Origin: Paenibacillus sabinae T27
GTDB lineage: Bacteria; Bacillota; Bacilli; Paenibacillales; Paenibacillaceae
NCBI RefSeq assembly: GCF_000612505.1
Contig: NZ_CP004078.1
Span: forward strand, 1,352,001 to 1,416,000
Length of the DNA stretch: 64,000 bases
Direction of reading: 5' to 3'
Below are positions 8,422-16,652 of the stretch, piece by piece; within the stretch, counting starts at the first letter, position 1, and every line of letters starts with the position of its first letter. Position numbers and translations under genes: made by a program. The notes below the pieces were generated by a model. The model ran no database searches. It saw only the letters and a list, made by a program, of their open reading frames with translations, and was not told the origin of the DNA.

Positions 8422-10206
8422 ATGGCCACAGCAGCAAAACCTATTCCTACCGGAACGGTTAAAAACGCAGCTTCACCCAAGACGACAGCGCCGGTATATA
8501 CACCAACAGCACAGCCTAAAACAGCAGCCGCTTCCACTTCCGGGGCGGCTGTTTCTGCTCCCAAGGCATCGTCTCCGGTTTCCACTCCTGCTGTTAAAGC
8601 ACCGACAGCAGCACCAGCAGCGGTATCCCCACAGATACAGGCGGAAATACAGCGCAAGGCCGCAGCAGGGATTCCGCTTACCAATCAGTCCAATGCCGCA
8701 AACGTAGCCGCGTACAAAGCCGCACAGCCCGCAGCGGTAAAACCTTCAGCAGCACCTGCAACCGCAGCAACGACAAACTATGGAGGCACCGGAAACCCGC
8801 TGAATGAACTCCTGTACCTGAAGAAGTCCTACGAATCCGGCAAGACAGGTTCCGCAGCGTATGCCGGTCAATACTACGGGAAACTGGACAACGGAACCGC
8901 AGCAGCCGTAAAGAACATGAACGCCGCGCAGCTTGAACAGTACATCAACGGACAACGGCAGAACACACCAACGGCAGCAACTCCAACCGCGGCAGCGCCA
9001 AACATGGACATGAATATCCCACAAGCACCAGCACCCAAGGATTACCGTTCACTCGCACAGGCCGCGTATGACCAGCAGCTCGCTTCGCTCCTGGCCGGGG
9101 CACAGTCGCAGGAAACAGAACTCAACCGCCGGTATGACTATGCAGCAGGCGTAACCAGAGACAACCGGACGCTTAGAGATGCTTCAATAGCACGTAACGA
9201 AGCGCCTACAGCATGGGACGGTTCAGCAGGTTACAGAGGGGCGCAGAGGGACCGGACGGACAGCACCGAGGACCATTACACGCGGGAAGGATTAAACGAC
9301 GCGGTATCCGCGGCTTACGCCCAAACGAACGCCTTCCGCGATCAGTCCGGCAACTTCATTGCGACAAAAGCGAATGAACTGCAAAGCGCGGACCAACAGC
9401 TTGCCATGCAAGAAGCAGGGATTACCGGTATGTACAACGGGCAGCAGACGCTTGCGGCTCGCACATCGGATCGTCAGCTTGGTATGCAGGAAGGTCAGCT
9501 CACCGGTTACTACAACGGACAAGCCACAGCAGACGAGCGGCAGAACCAAATCGCCAATGCGCGTAATAACCGTATCGACAACCTGGACGCGGCGAAAGTT
9601 TATATGGATGCTACCGGTAGGGTAGTCACTCCGCAGGCGGATTGGGGCGGGTACATTCGCCAAGCGCAGAATCCGAACGCTCCGCTTACGTCAGCGCAGC
9701 AAAACATCAGCTTCAACCAGAACATGCAGAACCGTCAGCAGAACTTCACTGAAGGGCAGCAGCAGTGGCAAAACAGCTTTGACCTTACCAAATTTAATGA
9801 GGACGTTCGGCAATACGGCCTAGATTATGCGCTTCAGCAACAGCAAGTCGCTATCAGTCAGCAAAACGCGAATACGTCCTACATGAGCGCGGCCAACAGC
9901 AACAATAACAATAACTTCAATAAGCTTATGGATATCTGGAAAGCTACTGGAACGGCCCCTAGCGGCCTTGAAGGTTACGGTGTTAATGCTGGAACGGTGT
10001 ATTCCGCCGGCGCAGCAAAATCGGCGCAGAACACCACAGCGGAACAATACGCAACGAACTACCTGGATAAAGCAGCGCAGTATGAAGACGGCGAACTAAT
10101 GAACAAAGATGCAATGGAAGCGTCCATCCTTGAATCTGGCCTGCCTTCATCCGAAATGAAAAAGCTGTATACCCGTTACGGCATCCCGCTTCCGTCGGGG
10201 GAGTAA
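8422..10206 (+). CDS. Internal virion-like protein, Ala/Pro-rich; frameshift donor
   Basis: ATG 8422 has AAAGGAGG seven bases upstream and is preferred over in-frame codons from 8389, which lie in the terminator. The 594-residue product starts with an Ala/Pro/Thr-rich low-complexity region (about 1 to 125), followed by long Gln/Asn-rich helical regions with near-repeats such as LAMQEAGITGMYNGQQT and LGMQEGQLTGYYNGQAT (about 325 to 375). Composition and position suggest a virion protein packaged inside the capsid or ejected with DNA. The gene ends at TAA 10204, five bases before a perfect hairpin, and the -1 frame continues into a transglycosylase domain, so a longer fusion is likely also made. 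The exact role is not known. Confidence 0.65.
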   Translation: MATAAKPIPTGTVKNAASPKTTAPVYTPTAQPKTAAASTSGAAVSAPKASSPVSTPAVKAPTAAPAAVSPQIQAEIQRKAAAGIPLTNQSNAANVAAYKAAQPAAVKPSAAPATAATTNYGGTGNPLNELLYLKKSYESGKTGSAAYAGQYYGKLDNGTAAAVKNMNAAQLEQYINGQRQNTPTAATPTAAAPNMDMNIPQAPAPKDYRSLAQAAYDQQLASLLAGAQSQETELNRRYDYAAGVTRDNRTLRDASIARNEAPTAWDGSAGYRGAQRDRTDSTEDHYTREGLNDAVSAAYAQTNAFRDQSGNFIATKANELQSADQQLAMQEAGITGMYNGQQTLAARTSDRQLGMQEGQLTGYYNGQATADERQNQIANARNNRIDNLDAAKVYMDATGRVVTPQADWGGYIRQAQNPNAPLTSAQQNISFNQNMQNRQQNFTEGQQQWQNSFDLTKFNEDVRQYGLDYALQQQQVAISQQNANTSYMSAANSNNNNNFNKLMDIWKATGTAPSGLEGYGVNAGTVYSAGAAKSAQNTTAEQYATNYLDKAAQYEDGELMNKDAMEASILESGLPSSEMKKLYTRYGIPLPSGE

Positions 10207-10250
10207 CTAGCTCCAATGCCAAAGCAGGGCCGCGCTCGAGCATTGGAGCT
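10197..10250 (+). promoter_or_regulatory. Candidate programmed -1 ribosomal frameshift element
   Basis: The upstream gene ends ...GGG GAG TAA over a run of five G (10197-10201). Five bases after the GAG codon begins a perfect 11-bp inverted repeat, AGCTCCAATGC at 10209-10219 and GCATTGGAGCT at 10240-10250, with a 20-base loop. Slippery run, short spacer and stimulatory stem-loop are arranged as in known -1 frameshift signals. The P-site GGG re-pairs perfectly after slipping; the A-site GAG to GGA shift is not canonical. A simple one-base sequencing or mutational deletion in the G run is the alternative. Confidence 0.5.
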
Positions 10251-10607
10251 TACAACAACTACTATAAAGCGGCACAGGACGCAAAAGGTAACTTTAAAGC
10301 CTATGCTACGGCTAGCAGCGCGGTAAGCAAGGCGATTAAAACGCTCGGATTGTCCGAAGATTGGCTGCAACCTACACTGGAACTAGTAGCACGGGAGTCC
10401 AGTTTTAACGCTAATGCGAAGAATAGCAAGTCTTCTGCAGCAGGGTTATTTCAGTTTCTTGATATGACCCGGGCCAATTACGGAGGAAATAAAGTTGACT
10501 GGAGCGACCCTTACCAGCAGGCAGTTGCCGGTCTGAAATACATTAAAGACCGTTATTCCAATCCCATTAAGGCGCTTCAATACTGGGATAAGAACGGACA
10601 CTACTAG
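10203..10607 (+). CDS. Lytic transglycosylase (SLT) domain, reached by -1 frameshift
   Basis: This reading frame is -1 to the preceding gene and open well upstream of 10203, but has no ATG, GTG or TTG until TTG 10350, which would cut into the domain. The 134 residues from 10203 read VTSSNAKAGPRSSIGAY at the start, then a goose-type/SLT lysozyme domain: catalytic Glu in LELVARESSF, then NSKSSAAGLFQFL and the terminal VAGLKYIKDRYSN with ALQYW. The domain cleaves peptidoglycan, in virions usually for local wall penetration during DNA injection. I infer that it is the C-terminal part of a fusion of about 730 residues, as in other phages where an internal virion protein carries this activity. Confidence 0.65.
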   Translation, partial: VTSSNAKAGPRSSIGAYNNYYKAAQDAKGNFKAYATASSAVSKAIKTLGLSEDWLQPTLELVARESSFNANAKNSKSSAAGLFQFLDMTRANYGGNKVDWSDPYQQAVAGLKYIKDRYSNPIKALQYWDKNGHY

Positions 10608-10619
10608 GACGGTGATACA

Positions 10620-13600
10620 GTGGCAACCGAAGACATTTTCGAAAAACGCCGGAAACAGCTTGGCTTATCCTCTTCCGGCCCGAAGCAAGACAGCAGCATG
10701 GATGATGCCTTTACCCGGCGCAGAATGGATCTCGGCTTGATCCCGGATACACGTCCGAAGTCCACGCCGCAGCTTCCCAAAACACAGGCACAGGCGCATT
10801 CCTTCGGAAATGATGCCATCGACCAGTTTCAAGGCAAACTTCCTGTCGCGTCCCTACTTACCGTAGGGACCGGCGGTCCTTCTCACGCTTCACAAATCAC
10901 CGGGAATACGAGGTTTGACCAGAATCACAGAGAGATCGAAGACAGCAAAGCTCCGGCCATTGTGAAATCCTATGCCAATGTAATGAACAATCTGGTAGAA
11001 GGTAATCCCGTAGGCCGTTTCCTTTCCCGCGCACTCCCAAGCGATCCGACCGTGCAGCAGGATTCTACCGGAAACAAAACAGCGGATAGAGTAGCAGGAT
11101 TCCTGAAGCAGAACGTCACTCCGATTCTCACTCCAACCGGTGCACCTATCGGACAGGGGATTATTGGTGGCAGCTACGATGCAGCAGGAAAGGCACTCAG
11201 CAAAGGGATAGGACAGAAGGCGGTCAACGCAGCAGCTAACCTTATACCAAGAGCTAGCGCAAGCACAGCGCAGAATATCGCCCGTGTTGGCCTTACAGAA
11301 GGCATAGCAGGGGCCGCGCAGGGAGTAGGGCTTGGACTGCAAAACGGTCAGGACAGCGGAAGAGAAATCCTAGCAAATGCCGGACTTGGCGCGGCTGGCG
11401 GTTTGGTACTTGGCGCAGGAGGTGCGGCGCTTGGTGAAGCAGGGCGGACGGTATTGGGCAGACTTCGCCCGGCATCCAACGCGGTTGAAGAAACCGTTCA
11501 ACCAACAGTAAGACCGATGGAACGAACCACGCCGAATGTTAACGAAACCACAACAATTCCGTCACCGATTCGTCAAGAACAGCCTGCGCGAACGCCGGTT
11601 ATGGATCGTGAACCGGTTAATCCAATCGTACCGGCGCGCCAGCAAACACCACGGGAAGCTGAAATCATGCGTAAACTAGACAATCACGAACCTATGAGTC
11701 AGGACGACATTGATTATATGCTTCAGGTTTCCAATGAACCCGATAATGTAGTACAGCCCAAGCCGGATAACGTAGTTGAATTCCCTGAATCTCCACGGAC
11801 CAAAGAGCGCGGATTTTACCAAACACTCAAAGAATCCGAGAAGGTGCCGGAAACCGTCAACCGCATGAAAGGCGAATATGAGCCGATCACGAACCAAGAA
11901 ACACTGGATAAAGCAAACCGCAATATCGCGCAGGACATAAACAAAGCTAAAAATGATGTGCTGGACCCGGGTAAAAAGGTAGCGAACGCGGAAAGCATCG
12001 CCACGGCGCAGCGCTTGATTCAGGAATACACGAAGATAGGCGACCATGAAACCGCCGCGCTTATCGCAGAGAAGGCAGCTTCAGACCTCACAAACGCCGG
12101 TCAGACGATCCAAGCGGCCAGCATGTGGAACCGTCTTTCCCCGGAAGGTATGCTGCTTCGGGTACAGCGGAAAGTCGCACAGATCAACGAGACGCTTTCT
12201 CCGCTGGAAGAGAAGGTAACGCTTGAACCGGCAGTAGCGGCCAAAATTACGGAAACCGGAACGGCGATGCAGAAAGCGCAGAACGTTCGCGACCTTGCCG
12301 CCGAAGTCACCGACATGATTGCGAAGAAAGAACCCGGAACGCCATTAACCGCAGAGGAAAAGGCGCTGCTCACTGAATTTGAAAAACAGGTGAAGGACGT
12401 AAACAATTCCGTTAAGCCGTTCCTTCGCCAAGAAAAGAACGCGGCAAAGCGGGAAATTGAGAAAATCGCCAAGACCAATCCGCAGGAACGAACGCGGGAC
12501 CAGGTTGTAAAATATCTCGATGCGAAGGCCGCTGAAGCGCTAGAACGTCGCAAGCGCAGCCGTAACGTTGGCATTGTGGCCGAACTGAACAATCCTGTTG
12601 TGGATTACGCCATTATCGCTGCTTCGAAGATTGCCCGTGGAATCCGCGACTTTTCAGACCTTACAGAAGATATGGTCAAAAGCATCGGTCCAGAATACCG
12701 TAAACATGCCGATGAAGTGTTTGTGAAGGCGACAAATATCTACCGCAAGGAGCAAGGGATTCCGACAACAACGGAACTGGAGCGGGTAATCAAACACGCT
12801 TCCCATGAGTTTGACGCGGAAACGGCCAACACTTTGCGCCGGATGGCTGCGGAAATCGGTTACTACACGGACGATAACATCAAGCGCGAGTTGACGCAGG
12901 ATCTGCAGGAAATCGTGAAGACGTTCGGTAAATCGACGCTTGGGGAAAAGATATCAGCCGTTCAAACATCAGCTCAGCTTCTAAGCGCTCCGACCTTCCT
13001 GCGAAACGCTTTAGGTAACGCCGGTCAAATGGCGCTTGAAAAGGTGAACAAAATTTCTGCCGTTCCGATTGACTGGGCGCTTTCCAAACTTACCGGTGAA
13101 CGCACCATTCAGTTCTTACCGGACAATCAAGAAAGGTTCTGGAAAAACTTCGCTTCCGGAACTAAATCCGGATGGCGCGGTGTAAACGCCATGGGTACGC
13201 TGGATAGCTATGACGTACACCCGAATGTATTTGGCGAAAACAACCCGCTTAGGTATCTGGTAAAGGCAACAGGTGCATCTCTTCAAGGCATGGACTACGC
13301 CGCGTACAAAGCGGCCTATGGCGATGTCATGGCGACCTACGCCGAGCAGCTCGGGAAATCGAAAGGCATGAGCAAGGCGCAGATTAAGGAGAACATGCCT
13401 GAACTTTTAACCCAGCTTGACGAGCGCGTAAGGGAACTTGCGGACAAAGCCGGTAAATACGCGACGTACCAGGACGAAACCTTGCTTTCTAAGGCCGCTC
13501 AGGGCGTCAAGAAGGCACTGAACGCATCAACCGATAAACTGGCAAAGGCTGCTGTTGAGAAAGGTCTGCTACCAAAATCCTTGTCCACAGAAGGGTTTGG

Positions 13601-14810
13601 ACTCGGTGACGTGGTGCTGAAATACGCCAAAACCCCGGCTAACCTTGTCATGCGCGGAATCGACTATTCTCCGCTCGGGTTTATCCGATCGGTTGGCGAA
13701 CTTATGCCATTGGTCAGTAACAGAGCGAAGTTTAATCAATTCGAAGCAACGCGCGTCCTTTCCCGGGCCATTACCGGTACGCTTGGACTTAGCGCACTCG
13801 GATATACCATGGCTGATGCCGGACTGTTAACCGGAGCTGCCAGCAGCGACATTGACAAGCGCTCACTGGAAGAACAGTCAGGAAAAGGCGCGTACAAAAT
13901 GAACTTATCCGGTATTAAACGCTGGGTAATGAGCGGATTCGATAAGTCACAGGCGCAGTTTAAACCGGGAGATACGATCATTGACTATGCTTGGATTCAG
14001 CCAGCGGCGATTTCCCTTGGCATGGGCGTAAACTTTAAACAAGCCTTGCAGCAGCCGGATAAAACGAATACGGAACTTGCGAAGGATTCTATTTTAGGCG
14101 GACTTCGAACCGTCCTTGAAAACCCGATGGTTACTGGACTCTCGGACGTAATCGGCGGTATCAGTGACGTAATCAACCGTCAGGATACCAAAAAGCTGAA
14201 GGGGATTGTAAAAGGCATCCCGGCATCCTTTGTGCCGTCCGTGGTTGGTCAGGCGCGCACCGCTACGGACAACATGCAGCGTGAAACGTATGACGCTAAT
14301 CTGTTCAAGGAAATGATGAATATTGTCCAGAACAAAGTTCCGGTACTGTCGAAGAAACTTCCGATCTCCTATAACTCACTGGGAACGCCGCGTGAACGCA
14401 TCCAGAACGGTCAGGCCAATACACTCGGCCAATACCTGAATAGCTTCCTAAACCCTTCCAAGCTGACACAGTACGAAGTATCACCGGAAGCAAAGACGGT
14501 GCTGGATATCCTGAATGATTCCAATGATTCCGGGGTACTTCCGCGGATTGCTCAAAAGTACATTATGGTAACTGATCCAGTAACCAAGCAGCAGAAAAAA
14601 GTCGATCTCACCAAAGAGCAGTTCTCGCGCCTTCAAAAAGAGATGGGCCAACGTGTAGCGGAAAAAATCCGCGACAAGCAGGGATATTTGACCGATCCAA
14701 ACCGAGCCATCGACAAAAAAGCCAAAAAGCTGAAGGATATCCTTGAAAAAATCGGATCTGATGTAAGAAACGAGTTCCGGGAGGAAATGGGCTATGCGAA
14801 GAAAAGGTAA
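10620..14810 (+). CDS. Large internal/ejected virion protein (1396 aa)
   Basis: Translation starts at GTG 10620 after a weak AGGACGGTGA site. The product begins with two copies of a short motif, DIFEKRRKQLGL and DAFTRRRMDLGL (residues 5 to 40), possibly a packaging signal. A Gly/Ala-rich hydrophobic stretch at about 220 to 275 looks membrane-active. A long, very charged helical region spans about 330 to 700, and the C-terminal half contains further amphipathic segments. It resembles the very long structural proteins podoviruses store in the capsid and eject to bridge the envelope. A relation to polyvalent-protein associated domains is possible but cannot be confirmed by eye. Confidence 0.6.
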   Translation: MATEDIFEKRRKQLGLSSSGPKQDSSMDDAFTRRRMDLGLIPDTRPKSTPQLPKTQAQAHSFGNDAIDQFQGKLPVASLLTVGTGGPSHASQITGNTRFDQNHREIEDSKAPAIVKSYANVMNNLVEGNPVGRFLSRALPSDPTVQQDSTGNKTADRVAGFLKQNVTPILTPTGAPIGQGIIGGSYDAAGKALSKGIGQKAVNAAANLIPRASASTAQNIARVGLTEGIAGAAQGVGLGLQNGQDSGREILANAGLGAAGGLVLGAGGAALGEAGRTVLGRLRPASNAVEETVQPTVRPMERTTPNVNETTTIPSPIRQEQPARTPVMDREPVNPIVPARQQTPREAEIMRKLDNHEPMSQDDIDYMLQVSNEPDNVVQPKPDNVVEFPESPRTKERGFYQTLKESEKVPETVNRMKGEYEPITNQETLDKANRNIAQDINKAKNDVLDPGKKVANAESIATAQRLIQEYTKIGDHETAALIAEKAASDLTNAGQTIQAASMWNRLSPEGMLLRVQRKVAQINETLSPLEEKVTLEPAVAAKITETGTAMQKAQNVRDLAAEVTDMIAKKEPGTPLTAEEKALLTEFEKQVKDVNNSVKPFLRQEKNAAKREIEKIAKTNPQERTRDQVVKYLDAKAAEALERRKRSRNVGIVAELNNPVVDYAIIAASKIARGIRDFSDLTEDMVKSIGPEYRKHADEVFVKATNIYRKEQGIPTTTELERVIKHASHEFDAETANTLRRMAAEIGYYTDDNIKRELTQDLQEIVKTFGKSTLGEKISAVQTSAQLLSAPTFLRNALGNAGQMALEKVNKISAVPIDWALSKLTGERTIQFLPDNQERFWKNFASGTKSGWRGVNAMGTLDSYDVHPNVFGENNPLRYLVKATGASLQGMDYAAYKAAYGDVMATYAEQLGKSKGMSKAQIKENMPELLTQLDERVRELADKAGKYATYQDETLLSKAAQGVKKALNASTDKLAKAAVEKGLLPKSLSTEGFGLGDVVLKYAKTPANLVMRGIDYSPLGFIRSVGELMPLVSNRAKFNQFEATRVLSRAITGTLGLSALGYTMADAGLLTGAASSDIDKRSLEEQSGKGAYKMNLSGIKRWVMSGFDKSQAQFKPGDTIIDYAWIQPAAISLGMGVNFKQALQQPDKTNTELAKDSILGGLRTVLENPMVTGLSDVIGGISDVINRQDTKKLKGIVKGIPASFVPSVVGQARTATDNMQRETYDANLFKEMMNIVQNKVPVLSKKLPISYNSLGTPRERIQNGQANTLGQYLNSFLNPSKLTQYEVSPEAKTVLDILNDSNDSGVLPRIAQKYIMVTDPVTKQQKKVDLTKEQFSRLQKEMGQRVAEKIRDKQGYLTDPNRAIDKKAKKLKDILEKIGSDVRNEFREEMGYAKKR

Positions 14811-14928
14811 AGAAAAACTCAGAAAGCGGGATGTGATATGGGGACTATTTGTAATCGCTCTGCTGCTGTGGATGATCCTGGACACCGTAGTGAAGGACGT
14901 GCCCATTACGAACCCGGGCCTATGGTAA
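14794..14928 (+). CDS. Small single-span membrane protein (44 aa)
   Basis: ATG 14794 overlaps the end of the large virion gene by 17 bases and has GGGAGG at 14779. The 44-residue product has a strongly basic N-terminus (MRRKGKEKLRKRD), one hydrophobic span (about 14 to 29) and a short outside tail. Such peptides before lysis genes are often holin accessories or spanin-like partners, but no specific family is recognised. It is followed by a strong terminator. Support comes from the good Shine-Dalgarno, the coupling overlap and the clear membrane topology. Confidence 0.55.
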   Translation: MRRKGKEKLRKRDVIWGLFVIALLLWMILDTVVKDVPITNPGLW

Positions 14929-14962
14929 GCATTGATTTCGACGAATCAGAATACAAACAATC

Positions 14963-15002
14963 AGCAGTATCGGATGAACTACTACATCTGATACTGCTTT
15001 TT
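14963..15002 (+). terminator. Intrinsic terminator before lysis region
   Basis: AGCAGTATC at 14963-14971 pairs with GATACTGCT at 14990-14998. An inner GATG/CATC pair extends the stem after a one-base mismatch, and TTTT follows directly. It closes the virion-protein transcription unit. Confidence 0.8.
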
Positions 15003-15170
15003 CATGGGCCTGAAGTCCGCGACCTCTTTTTGTATGGCGGTGATGATATTGTGGAACCTGATTCAGTTTCTAATCTATGACCTACCGTATTTCATATACA
15101 GATCAGCAGATAAATTAAAGTGGGATATGCTGGTAGCTTATATCGTGTATTCCATAGGTAGAATAAGCGG

Positions 15171-15207
15171 AATGCGACTCGTAAAGAAGTTCTTTGAGTC
15201 GCATTTT
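15171..15207 (+). terminator. Second hairpin terminator upstream of endolysin
   Basis: A perfect 10-bp stem, AATGCGACTC at 15171-15180 with GAGTCGCATT at 15196-15205, has a 15-base loop and ends in a short T-run. Two terminators in tandem before the lysis cassette would delay lysis-gene expression unless antitermination occurs. Confidence 0.65.
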
Positions 15208-15242
15208 CCATATTTTAAAGATGAATCGGAGGATTTTAAGAG

Positions 15243-15428
15243 ATGGACGGTCAAACAAATCGTAGAACTCGGAGGAACCCCATTCGTTCCCTCCCGAAAA
15301 TACTATCGAGCAACTGGATCATGGAGTCAGCGAGTGAGGAATTACGCTATATTAAGGAGCTTATTACAGGTGGTCATCCCACCGGGAAGGCGGTACAGCA
15401 TGGAGAAGATACTGATAGCAGTAGATGA
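15243..15428 (+). CDS. Small phage lysis-cassette protein (61 aa), unknown
   Basis: ATG 15243 has a perfect GGAGG at 15228, 10 bases upstream. The 61-residue product is basic at its N-terminus and contains an acidic helix (SASEELRYIKELITGG). It ends inside the next gene, overlapping the endolysin start by 29 bases, so the two are probably coupled. It has no membrane segment, which argues against a XhlA-type protein. I do not recognise the family. The ribosome site and coupling support expression. Confidence 0.5.
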   Translation: MDGQTNRRTRRNPIRSLPKILSSNWIMESASEELRYIKELITGGHPTGKAVQHGEDTDSSR

Positions 15429-16329
15429 CGGCCACGGAATGTACACGGCAGGGAAGCGTACACCACTATTTGAAGATGGTACTTATATGAAGGAAAACGA
15501 ATTTAACCGTGCCGTGGTAGATAAGCTTATTGTCCATCTGAAGCGCAATTGTTTTGATGTGCTGCATGTGTCGGCCGGAGATACGGACGTTCCACTAAAG
15601 AGACGTACAGACCTGGCGAACAATACCATTCCCAACGGATTCGGCCGCAAGGCTGATGCTATGGTATCCGTCCATGCCAACGCACTGGGCATCGCCTGGA
15701 ATAGCAAGGCAAAGGGAATCGAAATATTCTACCGTTCTGGATACAAGGCAGGCAAAAAGCTTGCTCAGGATATTCAGGAGTACCTTGTCAAAGGCACGCC
15801 GCTCATTAACCGCGGCCTGAAGACATCCAACCTTCATATTACCCGGGAATCTGACATGCCGGCCGCGTTGGTAGAAGGAGCGTTTATGGATAATCCAGAG
15901 GAAGCACTGTTGCTTGAATCTGATGCATACCGCTCCGAATGCGCTGAAGAGATCGCCCGCGGACTGTGCCAATTCTTCGGCCGCACATACGTAGAGGTTC
16001 CTCCGGCTGCAGCTCCGCTTCCAGACGGGGCATATCCGGTTAACGTTGTAGTCGGCGGCAATGAATTTGACGGACTGATTATCGACGGACGTAGTTGGTC
16101 TCCGGCCCGTGATGTTATAACAGCACTCGGTATTAAAACTTGGATGTTCGAGAAAAAGTCAATTTCAATCAACGGTACGGCCGTAGAAACGAAGATCATC
16201 AACGGTATTGGTTACATCAAGTCAGTTGATCTGCAAACAATCGAAGTCGCCAAAGTATTCCTGGAACCTGATGCTGTGAATACCAAACGCGTAATCATTT
16301 ACCCCAAGGAGGTAATTATAAATGAATGA
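15400..16329 (+). CDS. N-acetylmuramoyl-L-alanine amidase endolysin
   Basis: ATG 15400 is chosen because the Amidase_3 domain begins immediately (MEKILIAVDDGHGMYTAG); the frame upstream is open only by chance. The zinc ligands are visible: His in DDGHG, Glu in KENEFNRAV and His in VSVHANA. The late catalytic Glu is in ALVEGAFMDNPEE. Amidase_3 enzymes cut the bond between muramic acid and the stem peptide. After about residue 205 there is a second domain (GGNEFDGLIIDGRSWSPAR) like the copper-amine-oxidase-N-type repeats used for wall binding. Length is 309 residues. It is followed by the holin gene with an 8-base overlap, a standard lysis cassette. Confidence 0.9.
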   Translation: MEKILIAVDDGHGMYTAGKRTPLFEDGTYMKENEFNRAVVDKLIVHLKRNCFDVLHVSAGDTDVPLKRRTDLANNTIPNGFGRKADAMVSVHANALGIAWNSKAKGIEIFYRSGYKAGKKLAQDIQEYLVKGTPLINRGLKTSNLHITRESDMPAALVEGAFMDNPEEALLLESDAYRSECAEEIARGLCQFFGRTYVEVPPAAAPLPDGAYPVNVVVGGNEFDGLIIDGRSWSPARDVITALGIKTWMFEKKSISINGTAVETKIINGIGYIKSVDLQTIEVAKVFLEPDAVNTKRVIIYPKEVIINE

Positions 16330-16591
16330 TATGTTAACCCAAGTGATGGCATTTTCGTCTGCTCTGTCTGTATTTGTCCTGGCGTTCCTGCAACTGGTTA
16401 AGGCTACGGTTAGCCTGCCAAAGAACTTTGTACCGATCATCGGACTTGCGATTGGTATTGCTCTTGGGTGGAGCACGCACATATTTACAGACTTGCATCT
16501 TGTACCGCGCTTGTGGGCCGGGGCAATTGCCGGCCTTAGCTCAACTGGACTTTTCGAGCTTGTTAAGAATAACCCGGGAAAAACCAAATGA
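16322..16591 (+). CDS. Holin
   Basis: ATG 16322 has AAGGAGG upstream and overlaps the endolysin stop by 8 bases. The 89-residue protein has two to three hydrophobic segments (about 5 to 27, 36 to 52 and 65 to 80) and a short charged tail (ELVKNNPGKTK). This is the size and topology of small Gram-positive phage holins, which form membrane holes that release the endolysin. The directly adjacent amidase makes the assignment strong, though the exact holin superfamily is not determined. Confidence 0.85.
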   Translation: MNDMLTQVMAFSSALSVFVLAFLQLVKATVSLPKNFVPIIGLAIGIALGWSTHIFTDLHLVPRLWAGAIAGLSSTGLFELVKNNPGKTK

Positions 16592-16609
16592 ACGACCATA
16601 AAATATAAG

Positions 16610-16634
16610 AAGACCTCATAACGAGGTCTTTTTT
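16610..16634 (+). terminator. Intrinsic terminator after holin
   Basis: AAGACCTC at 16610-16617 pairs with GAGGTCTT at 16623-16630 over a 5-base loop, followed by a T-run. The ribosome site of the protease gene begins five bases later, so that gene needs read-through or antitermination. Confidence 0.85.
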
Positions 16635-16652
16635 ATTTAAGGAGACTATTAG

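Larger units (their letters stand above)
14929..15242 (+). other. Gap with two hairpins, no supported gene
   Basis: This 314-base stretch between the small membrane protein and the lysis cassette contains two strong hairpins (14963-15002 and 15171-15207). A long open frame crosses it in the phase of the endolysin, but a ribosome site and small gene at 15243 lie in another phase and the open frame contains both hairpins, so I do not call it coding. A regulatory leader for the lysis genes is a reasonable reading. Confidence 0.4.

Noticed and set aside
15004..15399. Long plus-strand open frame running in phase into the endolysin
   Set aside because: It contains a terminator hairpin, overlaps a small gene with a perfect ribosome site in another phase, and the amidase domain begins cleanly at ATG 15400. 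The openness is probably chance.
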